Assembly: GCF_003024195.1 (NCBI RefSeq)
Contig: NZ_KZ679045.1
Span: 399,381-463,380 of the forward strand
Direction of reading: 5' to 3'
Origin: Streptomyces dioscori
GTDB taxonomy: Bacteria > Actinomycetota > Actinomycetes > Streptomycetales > Streptomycetaceae
Length of the DNA: 64,000 nucleotides
The notes under the pieces are model-generated. The model worked only from the letters and a program-made list of their open reading frames with translations. It was not told the origin of the DNA and did no database searches. Numbering within the stretch: the stretch's first letter is position 1; the number at the start of each line of letters is the position of its first letter. Made by a program: the position numbers and the translations under genes. Of the stretch, positions 9,201 through 16,553 are shown one piece after another.

Positions 9201-10763
9201 GTGGGCGAGGTCGTCCTCGCCCCGGCCGGCGGACTGTCCACCCGGCCCACCGAGGTGAACATCAGCTCCCCGGACGGCGCGGTCGTCGCCGGTGTCGACG
9301 AGAACGGCATCGTCCGCTTCGACCCGATCACCACCGACCGGCTCGACATCACCGTCACCGAGACGGCCCCGCTGACCGTCCACAACCCCCTGGCCGACGA
9401 GGACATGCAGCTTCCGGTCGGCCTGACGGAGGCGTACATCCCCGCCCTCGACGACCGCTACCGCACCCCGAAGGCCCTCTCCTCCCGGCCCTTCGAGCTG
9501 CCCTGCGGGAAGGGTCCGACGCTCGCCGTCGACGACGAGCTGTACGAGACGAGCGCCGAGGGAACGGTCGGCGACCTCGTGGCGCGGCGGCCGGTCGAGC
9601 TGACGCTCTGCCAGGAAGGGCGCGCAGACGGCGACTTGTCGCTCGACTCGGGCGCGCACCGGGTTGAGGCGGGCGACGCGGGCCCGCTGGCCGTCACCGA
9701 TGTCACGCTGACCCGCGGCACGGTCACCACCCCGACCGCGCAGAGCCGTGAACTGGGCATACGGGACTGGCTCGGCGACCGCCGCGAGGTCACCGTCGGC
9801 TCGGGCGCGGCCTCCTACCTGACGACGTACGAGAACTTCAACGACGGCTGGAAGGCCACGCTGAACGGCCGCGAACTCGACCCGGTACGCCTCGACGGCT
9901 GGCAGCAGGGCTGGCGGATCCCGGCGGGCGAGGGCGGCACGGTGAAGCTCTCGTACGAGCCGTCCACGGTGTACGAGGCCGGGCTGATCGGCGGCGGTGT
10001 CGGGATCCTCGTCCTGGCGGGGCTCGTGCTGTTCCGGCGGCGCTCGCCCAACCCGGACGCGCCCTCGCCGGAGCCGCCGCCGCCCGGCCTGATCCTGGGC
10101 ACGGTCGCGCTGACCCTGGTGGGGATCGTGATCGCCGGGTTCCTCGCGCTGCTGGTGCCGGTTCTGGCGCTGCTCGCCCGGCGTCGGCACGAACTGCTCG
10201 TACCTCTCGCGTTCCTCGCGCTCGCGGGGGCCGGGCTCGTCGCCGCCACCGGGGCGGGGGAGCCGGTCGCCGAGGGCTCCGGAGCGTTCGGGCGCACCGC
10301 TCAACTGCTGGCGCTGACCGGCCTGTTCGCCGGTCTGGTGACGGTCGGCGAGGCGTCGTACGGCAGGCGGGGCGGTCCGGGTGGCGGCCGGGGCCCCGGC
10401 CGGCCCGGCACGAGCGCGCTGCCGCCTCCGCTCCCGGGCTCCGAGGCCCCGACGGCGCCTCTGCCGCAGCGGACGCGCGGGGAGCACGCTGGTCCTGGGG
10501 CGGATCCCGGGCCCGGCGCCCCCGCGCGGCACGGCGTTCCCGGCGCACCGGGTGCACCGGGTGCACCACGCACTCCGGGAGCTCCGGGAGCTCCGGGTAC
10601 TCCTGGGTCACCGCCGCCGCCCTTCGTGCCGACGGAGCCGCCGCGGCTCGCCTCCGGCCCGACGGTCTCGGCGCGGGGGCCGGGGTCGCCGCGCACACCG
10701 GGGCCAGGTGGCCGCAGGGGTTCCGGGAGCCGCGGGCCCGCCGGGGAGGGGAAGGACACATGA
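6243..10763 (+). CDS. AftD-like alpha-(1->3)-arabinofuranosyltransferase family (DUF3367) giant membrane protein
   Basis: A 1,506-residue GT-C enzyme. After a Pro-rich start, about a dozen membrane segments occupy residues 20-430. An FDTKLGVALDPGQFLADL loop near residue 55 matches the extracytoplasmic Asp loop of mycobacterial AftD, which uses a polyprenyl-phosphate pentose. A large external region holds two discoidin/CBM-like domains (about 720-830, with NAFDGNPDTAW, and 945-1020, with NLTDGDLTTAW). Further membrane helices lie at about 1245-1370, then a Gly/Pro/Ala tail with collagen-like GAP repeats (about 1430-1460). The start is ATG 6243 because it overlaps the methyltransferase stop; a GTG two codons earlier is possible. 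It presumably adds a sugar to a surface glycan, but Streptomyces lack the mycobacterial arabinogalactan, so the acceptor is unknown. Confidence 0.88.
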   Translation: MTSTVQAPPPAATRPLAPDPGPEQGPRSRRWLLGFWAVVLVLFLAVDPGRQTFDTKLGVALDPGQFLADLGQLWHDRGGFGGIADQYVGYAFPMLPYYWLTDLISMPVWLAERLWMSLIVAVAFWGALRLAERLDIGSSASRLLGAVVYALWPVFTIVVGSTSAAALPGAFLPWVLLPLTNDRHSARVAALRSALFIPFMGGVNAASTLASLLPVGLYLLSRPRGPRQRKLIAWWVPGVLLATAWWVVPLLVLGIYGENFLPYVESSQTTTDTMAATESLRGAGNWVAYLHFNEAWLPAGWTVTASVIAVVSSALAAGLGLAGLARRDIPERRWLVLTVMTAALITLAGYGGSFGAPFHGVVQDWLDGGLAPFRNIYKFQTGLALALALGLAHLVGVAARAQGARPIRGRRYAPLIAAVLVLPGLAWPYLNGSILQPGSFQELPKYWKSTASWLEKYSPDSRALVVPATAHGIFTWGSTIDQPLDVLADSRWAQRDYVPFGTAGNRRAMDAVEQSLQTGGQVPGLADYLGRAGVHYIVVRNDLDPDQLGYVPTTTVKRTLEESGYRRLTGFGPLMTGGRIAENTPIQIEGLYPRQRAVEIYEPAADVPRPGQAGLKAVADTAVVSGGPEALLPLAADPAMRDRATVLTGDNHPGLGSPDLQVVGDGLRRADTRFGLVGANTSYTYTRDERNHSGSYQDAGDEPHQILPSDGIGHQTVAELRGARSVTASSSGNWLYYLPQYDPVNAFDGNPDTAWAEGAVGSADGQWLRIGFTEETEVPASIRVTPLPQESVRSAPTRVRVETERGSETSTLRADGSRQRIKSPEGPSNWLKVTVVESTARHSGLSGAGFSEISVPDVQVTRMLRLPTDAEDAEASAETVSLHRATDPGSFSPTGTEVGLHRRWTSDAAGTYAVRASAIPVPGDALDALLYDVAPEQNDRITAAAGSTARLGTGLSPRNLTDGDLTTAWIAGDDPTIRLSWPDKQPVGEVVLAPAGGLSTRPTEVNISSPDGAVVAGVDENGIVRFDPITTDRLDITVTETAPLTVHNPLADEDMQLPVGLTEAYIPALDDRYRTPKALSSRPFELPCGKGPTLAVDDELYETSAEGTVGDLVARRPVELTLCQEGRADGDLSLDSGAHRVEAGDAGPLAVTDVTLTRGTVTTPTAQSRELGIRDWLGDRREVTVGSGAASYLTTYENFNDGWKATLNGRELDPVRLDGWQQGWRIPAGEGGTVKLSYEPSTVYEAGLIGGGVGILVLAGLVLFRRRSPNPDAPSPEPPPPGLILGTVALTLVGIVIAGFLALLVPVLALLARRRHELLVPLAFLALAGAGLVAATGAGEPVAEGSGAFGRTAQLLALTGLFAGLVTVGEASYGRRGGPGGGRGPGRPGTSALPPPLPGSEAPTAPLPQRTRGEHAGPGADPGPGAPARHGVPGAPGAPGAPRTPGAPGAPGTPGSPPPPFVPTEPPRLASGPTVSARGPGSPRTPGPGGRRGSGSRGPAGEGKDT

Positions 10764-12112
10764 CCGCCGTGGAGCATCCCGCACGGGACGGCACGAACGG
10801 CCCCGCCGGGCCGCCCGCCCGCATCCCGTTCCCCGTGGTGGACGAGGTCGCCCGGCACTGCCTCCAGGAGGAGGAACCGGAGACCGTCCACATCGAGGTG
10901 CATCTGCCGGGCCGCCTCGACCCGGACCGGCTGCGCGGGGCGTTCGCCGGGGCCCTGCACCGCCACCCCCGCATCCTGATGCGCGAGGCGGCCCGCCCCT
11001 GGTACGGCAGGCGGTACGAGTGGGAGCTGACCCCCGAGGCCGATGTGGAGGCCGTCCTGTTCCCGGCGCCCGACCGGGACGCGCTGAAGCACGCGCGGGG
11101 CCGGGCACTGCGCGACGCCCCGCCGCTCTCGGCCGCGCCGCCGATCCGGCTTGAGGTCGTCCGGGACCCCGAAGCCGACGGCACGGTCCTGTTCCTCACC
11201 ATCAACCACACCGCGCTCGACGGTCCGGCCTGTCTGCGGGTCCTGGCGACGGCGGCGGAGCTGTACGGCGGCCGGGACAACTCCCCCGCGGCGCCTCCGA
11301 CCCGCACGACCGCCGAGGTTCCGCGCGCCCCGGACACCCCCTCCACGTGGGCACCGCCCGCCCGGGTGGCGCGCGGCACCCCGGAGCCTCCTCAGCACCA
11401 CGGCAACGGCATGCTCGTCACCGAGCTCGCCGTCCCGCGGCGGCCCAAGGGCTCCCCTTACACCGTCAACGACCAGCTGATGGCCGCCACCGCGCTGATG
11501 ATCGCGCACTGGAACCGGGAGCACGGGGCCCGGCCGCGTCCGCTGCGCATCACGATGCCGGTGGACGACCGCCCGCGCGGCACGGACATGCCCATCGGCA
11601 ACGGCACCCGGCTCGTCGAGGTCCCCTTCGCCCCCGAGGAGCTGGACCCCTCCGACATGGCCGCGCTGCTGCGCCGCACGGCGGACCGCACCCGCGCCCT
11701 GAAGGCCCAGCCGCGCCCCCAACTGGGCCACGGCGCCTCCCTGTTGACGGCCCCGGTGGTGCCCGTCGCCTGGCGGGCCGCGGTCACCAGGGGGCTGCGC
11801 AGAGCCGTCGGGCCCTGGACGTCGACCACCCTGCTGAGCAATATCGGCCGGGTTCCGTACGCCCTGGACTTCGGGGAGGAGGCCGGGCGGGCGTACGCCG
11901 TCTGGTTCTCGGCGCCCGCCCGGATGCCGCGCGGGCTGACGGTGACCACGGCCGCCACGGCGGGCCGGCTGCACGTGGCGCTCCGCTGGTCCCGCTCCCT
12001 GCTGAGCCACGGCGACGGCAGCCACCTCCGCGACCTCTTCGAGCACTACCTGCACGCGACGGAACACACCACGGAAGACGCCACGGACAGCCGACCGGGG
12101 AGCACTCCATGA
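10760..12112 (+). CDS. Stand-alone condensation-domain-like acyltransferase
   Basis: A 450-residue protein of the CoA-dependent acyltransferase/NRPS-condensation fold. The active-site motif is NHTALDG near residue 150, a variant of HHxxxDG in which the first His is Asn but the catalytic second His, Asp and Gly remain. A LDFGEEAG motif near residue 370 stands where the structural DFGWG motif lies in the family. Such free-standing proteins (PapA-like) esterify lipids or sugars with acyl groups. It is translationally coupled on both sides (ATGA overlaps with the AftD-like gene and the next methyltransferase), so it probably acylates the glycoconjugate made by this operon. No carrier protein is encoded nearby, so an acyl-CoA donor is more likely. 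Confidence 0.8.
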   Translation: MTAVEHPARDGTNGPAGPPARIPFPVVDEVARHCLQEEEPETVHIEVHLPGRLDPDRLRGAFAGALHRHPRILMREAARPWYGRRYEWELTPEADVEAVLFPAPDRDALKHARGRALRDAPPLSAAPPIRLEVVRDPEADGTVLFLTINHTALDGPACLRVLATAAELYGGRDNSPAAPPTRTTAEVPRAPDTPSTWAPPARVARGTPEPPQHHGNGMLVTELAVPRRPKGSPYTVNDQLMAATALMIAHWNREHGARPRPLRITMPVDDRPRGTDMPIGNGTRLVEVPFAPEELDPSDMAALLRRTADRTRALKAQPRPQLGHGASLLTAPVVPVAWRAAVTRGLRRAVGPWTSTTLLSNIGRVPYALDFGEEAGRAYAVWFSAPARMPRGLTVTTAATAGRLHVALRWSRSLLSHGDGSHLRDLFEHYLHATEHTTEDATDSRPGSTP

Positions 12113-12858
12113 CCACGGCCACGCCCCGCAGGCCGCCGCACGGGCCGCACGGCCTGCGGGACTTCTACGAGGACCCGGCCGTCCCGGTCGCCTCCGGCAC
12201 GCCCCGCAGTCTGCGCCAGGCGCGGATGCTCGCGGACGCGCTCGGCCCGGCCACCTCAGGCCCGCGCACGGTCCTGGACATCGGCTGCGGCGACGGCACC
12301 GCCGCCGCGACCGCCGCACCGCTCCTCGCCGGTCACCGCATCGTCGGCGTCGACTGGTCCCAGGACGCGCTCAGACGCGCCCACGCCCGTCTCCCGTACG
12401 CGGTACGCGGTGAACTCACCGACGGCGGACTGCCGTTCAGGTCCGCCTCCGCCGACGCCGTCCTGTTCAGCGAGGTCGTGGAACACCTCGTCGACCCGGA
12501 CGCTGCGCTCGACGAGCTCCACCGGATCCTCCGCCCCGGAGGTCATCTCATGCTCTCCACACCCAACCTGGCCGCCTGGTACAACCGGGCCCTGCTCCTC
12601 GCCGGCGTGCAGCCCGTCTTCTCGGAGGTGAGCCTGCGCGCGATCCACGGCCGCCCCGGCAAGGAGGTGGTGGGCCATCTGCGGCTCTACACGGCCCGCG
12701 CGCTGCGGGAGTTCGTGACCGCGTCGGGCTTCGAGGTCGTACGGCTGCGGGGTGCGCCCTTCCACGGCGTACCGCGGTCGTTGCGCCCGCTGGACCGGCT
12801 GGCGTGCCGGGCCCCCTCGGTGGCCTCGATCCTTCTCCTGCACGCGCGAAGGACGTAG
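12109..12858 (+). CDS. Class I SAM-dependent methyltransferase
   Basis: 249 residues with a standard SAM-binding core: VLDIGCGDGTAAATAAPLL (motif I, near residue 55), IVGVDWSQDAL (motif II), ADAVLFSEVVEHLVDPDAALDEL and LRPGGHLMLSTPN. It is UbiE/Coq5-like in the core, with a C-terminal part containing a VGHLRLYTARALREF segment common in sugar- or lipid-modifying methyltransferases. The ATG overlaps the condensation-like gene stop (ATGA), and the next gene begins 3 bases after this stop. It is the second of three predicted methyltransferases in the operon; together they suggest a multiply methylated product. Confidence 0.9.
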   Translation: MTTATPRRPPHGPHGLRDFYEDPAVPVASGTPRSLRQARMLADALGPATSGPRTVLDIGCGDGTAAATAAPLLAGHRIVGVDWSQDALRRAHARLPYAVRGELTDGGLPFRSASADAVLFSEVVEHLVDPDAALDELHRILRPGGHLMLSTPNLAAWYNRALLLAGVQPVFSEVSLRAIHGRPGKEVVGHLRLYTARALREFVTASGFEVVRLRGAPFHGVPRSLRPLDRLACRAPSVASILLLHARRT

Positions 12859-12861
12859 ACC

Positions 12862-13890
12862 ATGTGGTGGGGAGTGGCCGCGGCCCTGCTGGCGAACGTG
12901 CTCTACAGCGCGGGATTCGTACTGGAGAAACGGGCGCTCGCGGCACTGCCCGAGGTGAGCGTCCGCCGGCCCGCCCGGCTGCTGCGGCTGGTCCTCGGCA
13001 GCTGGCTGTGGATCGGCGGCTCCCTCGCCCTCGCGTCGGGCTTCGCCGCGCAGCTCGTCGTCTACCGCACCCTGCCGATCGCCGCCGCGCAGGGCATCTT
13101 CGTCTCCGGGCTCGTCATCCTCGTCCTGCTCTCCTCGGTCCTGCTCGGCGAGGAGACCTCGGGCCGCGAACGGTACGCGCTCGGGGCGATCCTCCTCGCA
13201 CTCCTGATGGTGGTGCTGTCCCTGAAGGAGGGCTCCGACACGGTCAGCCGCAGCGCCCCCGCCCCGCTGATCCTGCTGGTCTGCGTCCCCTCGCTCGCGC
13301 TGGGCGTCTGGCTGTACGGGTCCGCCGAGCGCCGGGCCCGCCACCGGCACCGCATGCCGACGACGGGCGTCGAGTACGGCGTGGCGGTGGGCCTGCTGTA
13401 CGGGGTCAGTTCGCTGGCCATCAAGGGCGTGTCGAGCCACCTCACCGGAAGCGGGTTCGGCGGCGCGGTGCTCGGGGTGCTGCGCTCCCCGTACCCGTAT
13501 CTCCTGCTGTTCACCGGGGTGTTCGGCCTCGTCATGTCGCAGGCGGCGCTGCAGCGCTGCCGGGCCTCGCTGATCGTGCCGGTCTGCACGACGGTGACCT
13601 GTCTGTTCACGGCGGTGCTCGGCACGGTCTCGTTCGGCGAGGCGCTGCCCGAGGACCCGCTGCGGCTGGCGCTGCGCATCGGCGGTACGGCCCTGGCGGT
13701 CTCCGTACTCCTCGCGATGCCCAAGCACGACCCACCGCCGAAACCCCAGTCCTTATCCCCCACAAGGGAGTTGACCAGCAATGAACCCGGACGACCCGCT
13801 GCTGAAGATACTGGCGTGCCCGCTGGACAAGGGGCCGCTGCATCTCCTCGGGAGAGAGACGGGGGGCACGGAGGCCACCGAGGGTACTGA
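12862..13890 (+). CDS. DMT-superfamily (EamA-like) multi-pass membrane protein
   Basis: A 342-residue polytopic protein with nine or ten predicted membrane helices; the first begins WWGVAAALLANVLYSAGFVLEKRAL, a pattern of small-molecule DMT permeases and of flippase subunits. It could export or flip the operon's lipid-linked intermediate. The hydrophobic part ends near residue 295 (SVLLAMPKHDPPPKPQ). The remaining ~45 residues are polar and are encoded in a stretch that also encodes the start of the following Trm112-like gene in another frame (110-base overlap). This tail contains a TTA leucine codon at 13753-13755. The tail is probably a read-through extension rather than a conserved domain. 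Confidence 0.85.
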   Translation: MWWGVAAALLANVLYSAGFVLEKRALAALPEVSVRRPARLLRLVLGSWLWIGGSLALASGFAAQLVVYRTLPIAAAQGIFVSGLVILVLLSSVLLGEETSGRERYALGAILLALLMVVLSLKEGSDTVSRSAPAPLILLVCVPSLALGVWLYGSAERRARHRHRMPTTGVEYGVAVGLLYGVSSLAIKGVSSHLTGSGFGGAVLGVLRSPYPYLLLFTGVFGLVMSQAALQRCRASLIVPVCTTVTCLFTAVLGTVSFGEALPEDPLRLALRIGGTALAVSVLLAMPKHDPPPKPQSLSPTRELTSNEPGRPAAEDTGVPAGQGAAASPRERDGGHGGHRGY

Positions 13891-14080
13891 GGCCGCTCTC
13901 TACAATCCCCGGCTGCGGCGCCGCTACCCGATCGTGGACGGTATTCCGCAGCTCCTGCCGTCCTCCGGCGAGCAGGTGACGGACGACGAGCACGAGGATC
14001 TGCTGCTGCGGATCAGCGGGGGCGGCGACCTCGGCGGCTCCCGCGGCGGGCCCCGGAAGCCGGGGCCGGTGACGCCATGA
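13781..14080 (+). CDS. Trm112 family protein
   Basis: 99 residues. The N-terminus, DPLLKILACPLDKGPL, and the later YNPRLRRRYPIVDGIPQLLP are the hallmarks of the Trm112/YcaR-UPF0434 family, small zinc-ribbon-like proteins that activate methyltransferases in eukaryotes and archaea. Here only one Cys remains in the CPLDKG segment and no second pair is seen, so zinc binding is doubtful. The start follows an AAGGGAG ribosome binding site with good spacing. It lies between a membrane protein and the FkbM methyltransferase, whose start overlaps its stop (ATGA); a methyltransferase-partner role is plausible. The C-terminal 25 residues are Gly-rich and probably disordered. Confidence 0.88.
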   Translation: MNPDDPLLKILACPLDKGPLHLLGRETGGTEATEGTEAALYNPRLRRRYPIVDGIPQLLPSSGEQVTDDEHEDLLLRISGGGDLGGSRGGPRKPGPVTP

Positions 14081-14925
14081 CCCTGGCAGCCCGCCTGGCC
14101 CCCTTCGTGCCGGTGCGGCTGGTCGCCGCTGCCGCCCGGCTGGTCTATCCGCGCTTCGAGCCCGAGCTGGCCCGGCTCGGCGACCTCTGCCCGCCCGGCT
14201 GCCGGACGGCGGTGGACGTGGGCGGCTGGTACGGCCCCTGGACCCGCCGCCTGTCGGGCCGGGCCCGCCGCGTGGTGACCGTCGAACCGGTTCCGCACCT
14301 GGCCCGGCTGATCACCGCCGCGACCCCCGGCAACGTCCAGGTCGTCCGCGCCGCCGCGAGCGACCGCTCCGGCACGGCCCGCCTGTGGCTGCCGCCCGGC
14401 GACCAGGGCGACCGGGGCGTCTCGTCGCTGGTCAGGCGGGACATCCACGCCCGCGCCCTGGACGTCCCCTGCCTCACCCTGGACAGCCTGAACCTGCGCG
14501 ACGTCGGCTTCATCAAGATCGATGTGGACGGCAGCGAACTCGCGGTGCTGCGCGGGGCGGGCACCCTCCTCACCCGTGACCGCCCGGCCCTGTTCATCGA
14601 GCTGGAGGCCCGCATCCAGCCCGTCGACACGGTCGTCTCCCACCTCGCCGAACGGGGTTACGAGGGCTGGGTGCTGCCCGGCGACACCTGGCTGCCGCTG
14701 TCCTCCTTCGACCTGGAGGCCCACCAGGCGCGCGCCTCGCACGTGGTCTCCCAGGGCCTGCTGCGCCGGGTGCTGCCCTTCCGTGGCCCGGGATACGTCC
14801 GGTACGTGAACTCGGTGCTCTTCCTCCCCGACGGCCGGTGCCCGGGCGGGCGGCACGCGCGGTACGTACGGCAGGCGGACCCCGTGGGGGACGATGGGAG
14901 GCATGCCTCCCGCCAAGCCGGCTGA
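14077..14925 (+). CDS. FkbM family methyltransferase
   Basis: A 282-residue SAM-dependent methyltransferase: AVDVGGWYGPWTRRLS (motif I), VVTVEPVPHLARLI (motif II), and the FkbM-typical FIKIDVDGSELAVLRGA followed by PALFIELEAR. FkbM-type enzymes mainly O-methylate hydroxyls of sugars, lipids or polyketides. It is coupled to the Trm112-like gene through ATGA at 14077. The last 30 residues overlap the start of the next gene in another frame. Its place in the operon suggests methylation of a sugar hydroxyl in the surface glycoconjugate. Confidence 0.92.
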   Translation: MTLAARLAPFVPVRLVAAAARLVYPRFEPELARLGDLCPPGCRTAVDVGGWYGPWTRRLSGRARRVVTVEPVPHLARLITAATPGNVQVVRAAASDRSGTARLWLPPGDQGDRGVSSLVRRDIHARALDVPCLTLDSLNLRDVGFIKIDVDGSELAVLRGAGTLLTRDRPALFIELEARIQPVDTVVSHLAERGYEGWVLPGDTWLPLSSFDLEAHQARASHVVSQGLLRRVLPFRGPGYVRYVNSVLFLPDGRCPGGRHARYVRQADPVGDDGRHASRQAG

Positions 14926-15553
14926 CGCCGGACCGTTCACCCCGCTCGACTTCCAGCTCGTGCTGCTGCGCCGCATGGCCGACCACAACGCGGACCTCGT
15001 GGAGGACGCCCGCCACACGCTGGGTGCCTCGGTCGCCGAGATGCGGGAGGCCAACCGGCGCTGGCAGGCGATGCGGCACGCGCCGCGCAGCCGGGGCGCG
15101 GTGGCGCGCTACCGCTCGATCCTCGGCGACCCGGAATCGGTGACGCCCCGGCGGATCGGTGACCTGTCCTGCGAGGCGTTGCTGTGGCCGGTCCCGCTCT
15201 GGCCCGACCTGCGCTTCGAGGTGCTGGTGGCCCCGGGCGGGGTGGCCTGGAACGAGTGGCTGGTCCGCGCGCCGGGCGCCCCGGCCCCGGAGCTTCATTC
15301 CCTGGCGGACCTGACGCCCTGGTCCTGCACGGTCGACGAGGCCGCCCGCGCCTTCGCGCCCGCCCGGCCGCTGGAGGGGTCGGCGCCGACGCGCTGGGGA
15401 CTCGCTTTCACGGCACCGGACGGCAGGGAAGGCACGGACGGAACGGGCGGTACGGGCGGCCCGGAGGGCACGGAGGGTGCGCGGCGGGACTGCGTCGCCG
15501 AGTTCACGTACGGCCTGCTTCAGCGCGTCGCGGTCACCGAGCGGCGGCCTTGA
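14894..15553 (+). CDS. Uncharacterised protein, last gene of the glycoconjugate operon
   Basis: A 219-residue soluble protein with no recognised domain. The N-terminal ~60 residues are helical and charged (FQLVLLRRMADHNADLVEDAR), the middle is Trp- and Pro-rich (LLWPVPLWPDLRFEVLVAPG), and near residue 175 there is a Gly/Thr repeat (EGTDGTGGTGGPEGTEG). Homologues seem to be restricted to Streptomyces, from memory. The start is uncertain: ATG 14894 (used here) follows GTGGGGG closely, and ATG 14903 is also possible. Both overlap the FkbM gene end, so the gene is coupled to the operon. Its 3' end overlaps the convergent ATP-grasp gene by 20 bases. Confidence 0.7.
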   Translation: MGGMPPAKPADAGPFTPLDFQLVLLRRMADHNADLVEDARHTLGASVAEMREANRRWQAMRHAPRSRGAVARYRSILGDPESVTPRRIGDLSCEALLWPVPLWPDLRFEVLVAPGGVAWNEWLVRAPGAPAPELHSLADLTPWSCTVDEAARAFAPARPLEGSAPTRWGLAFTAPDGREGTDGTGGTGGPEGTEGARRDCVAEFTYGLLQRVAVTERRP

Positions 15554-16418
15554 CGACGGCCCGGGCGACGACCGGTACGGAGTCCTCGTGCAGGAAGAGG
15601 AAGAGGTTGGGCTCGACGAGTTCCAGCTCCATGACGCGGGGCGCTTCGTCGTCGCCGTCCACCAGGTCCACGCGGGCGTAGAGCAGCTCGGGCGCACCGG
15701 GCACGGCGGCCAACGCCCGCTCGGCGACGGCGAGTTCGGCGGGGCTCGGCTCCCAGGTCTCCAGGTCGGGGTGCGGAACCTTCTTGTCGTCGAAGGCGGT
15801 GCCGGGTTCGAGGACGGCCCCCTTGCGGATGGCATGGAGGAAACGCCCGCCGAAGAACTGCAGGGCCCTCTCCCCCGCCGTGTCGATGCTCCGCACGTAC
15901 GGCTGCACGATCGCCGTCAGTCCTTCGGTGTGCATGCGCTCCAGGTGCCGTACGGCGGTGTCGTGGTCCTCGGGCGTGTAGCGGGCCGCGTACCGGGCTC
16001 CGGCCCCCGAGGTCGGCTTGACGACGTACTCGCGGTCGTCCGGCAGGTCGGCCGGGTCGCCCGGAGCGAGGTAGCGGGTGTCGACGACGGGCACACCGGC
16101 GGCGGCCAGGTCGCCCAGGTACCGCTTGTCGGCGTTCCAGCGCACGACCTCCGGCGGGTTGGCCAGGGCCGTCACGGCCCCGCAGCGGTCGGCCCACGCC
16201 AGGAACTCGGCGGCCCGCCAGCTGTAGTCCCAGGTGGAACGGATGAGCACGAGGTCGAAGCCGCCCCACTCGACGCCGGGGTCGTCCCAGCGCACGACAG
16301 CGGGGTCCGCCCCCGCCTGCCGCACCGCGTCCGTGAGGACGGGCAGGTCACGGTCGTACCCGACTTCCAGCACCTCCTGGCAGGTGACCAGGGCGATACG
16401 GGGAACGGTGCGTGCCAC
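15534..16418 (-). CDS. ATP-grasp domain protein
   Basis: 294 residues. It has a pre-ATP-grasp Rossmann-like part (RIALVTCQEVLEVGYDRDLP, then VRWDDPGVEWGGFDLVLIRSTWDY) and an ATP-grasp core: KRYLGDLAAAGVPVVDTRYL, the ATP-binding YVVKPTSGAGARYAARY, VQPYVRSID, and the Mg-binding MELELVEPNLFLF at the C-terminus. Members form carboxylate-amine or carboxylate-thiol bonds through an acyl phosphate. The WDY motif resembles the RimK/glutathione-synthase-like group of Streptomyces. The start is GTG 16418, six bases after AAGGAG; longer in-frame starts lack this site. It stands alone and is convergent with the glycoconjugate operon. The substrate is unknown. Confidence 0.88.
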   Translation of the reverse strand: MARTVPRIALVTCQEVLEVGYDRDLPVLTDAVRQAGADPAVVRWDDPGVEWGGFDLVLIRSTWDYSWRAAEFLAWADRCGAVTALANPPEVVRWNADKRYLGDLAAAGVPVVDTRYLAPGDPADLPDDREYVVKPTSGAGARYAARYTPEDHDTAVRHLERMHTEGLTAIVQPYVRSIDTAGERALQFFGGRFLHAIRKGAVLEPGTAFDDKKVPHPDLETWEPSPAELAVAERALAAVPGAPELLYARVDLVDGDDEAPRVMELELVEPNLFLFLHEDSVPVVARAVVKAAAR

Positions 16419-16553
16419 GGCGGGCTCCTTGGACGGTGTGTCGGCGGGACGGTGTATCGGCTCACTGCGGTGATACCGGTCGCAGGTTAACAACCGCGCT
16501 TGACCTTCCCCTTCGGGGAGACCACACCATCGGTGACGGAAGGGAGGAACGCC

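Noticed and set aside
13781..13890. A sequencing frameshift fusing the DMT and Trm112 genes
   Set aside because: The Trm112-like gene has its own ribosome binding site and canonical start; both frames make sense without correction, so overlap is the simpler view.
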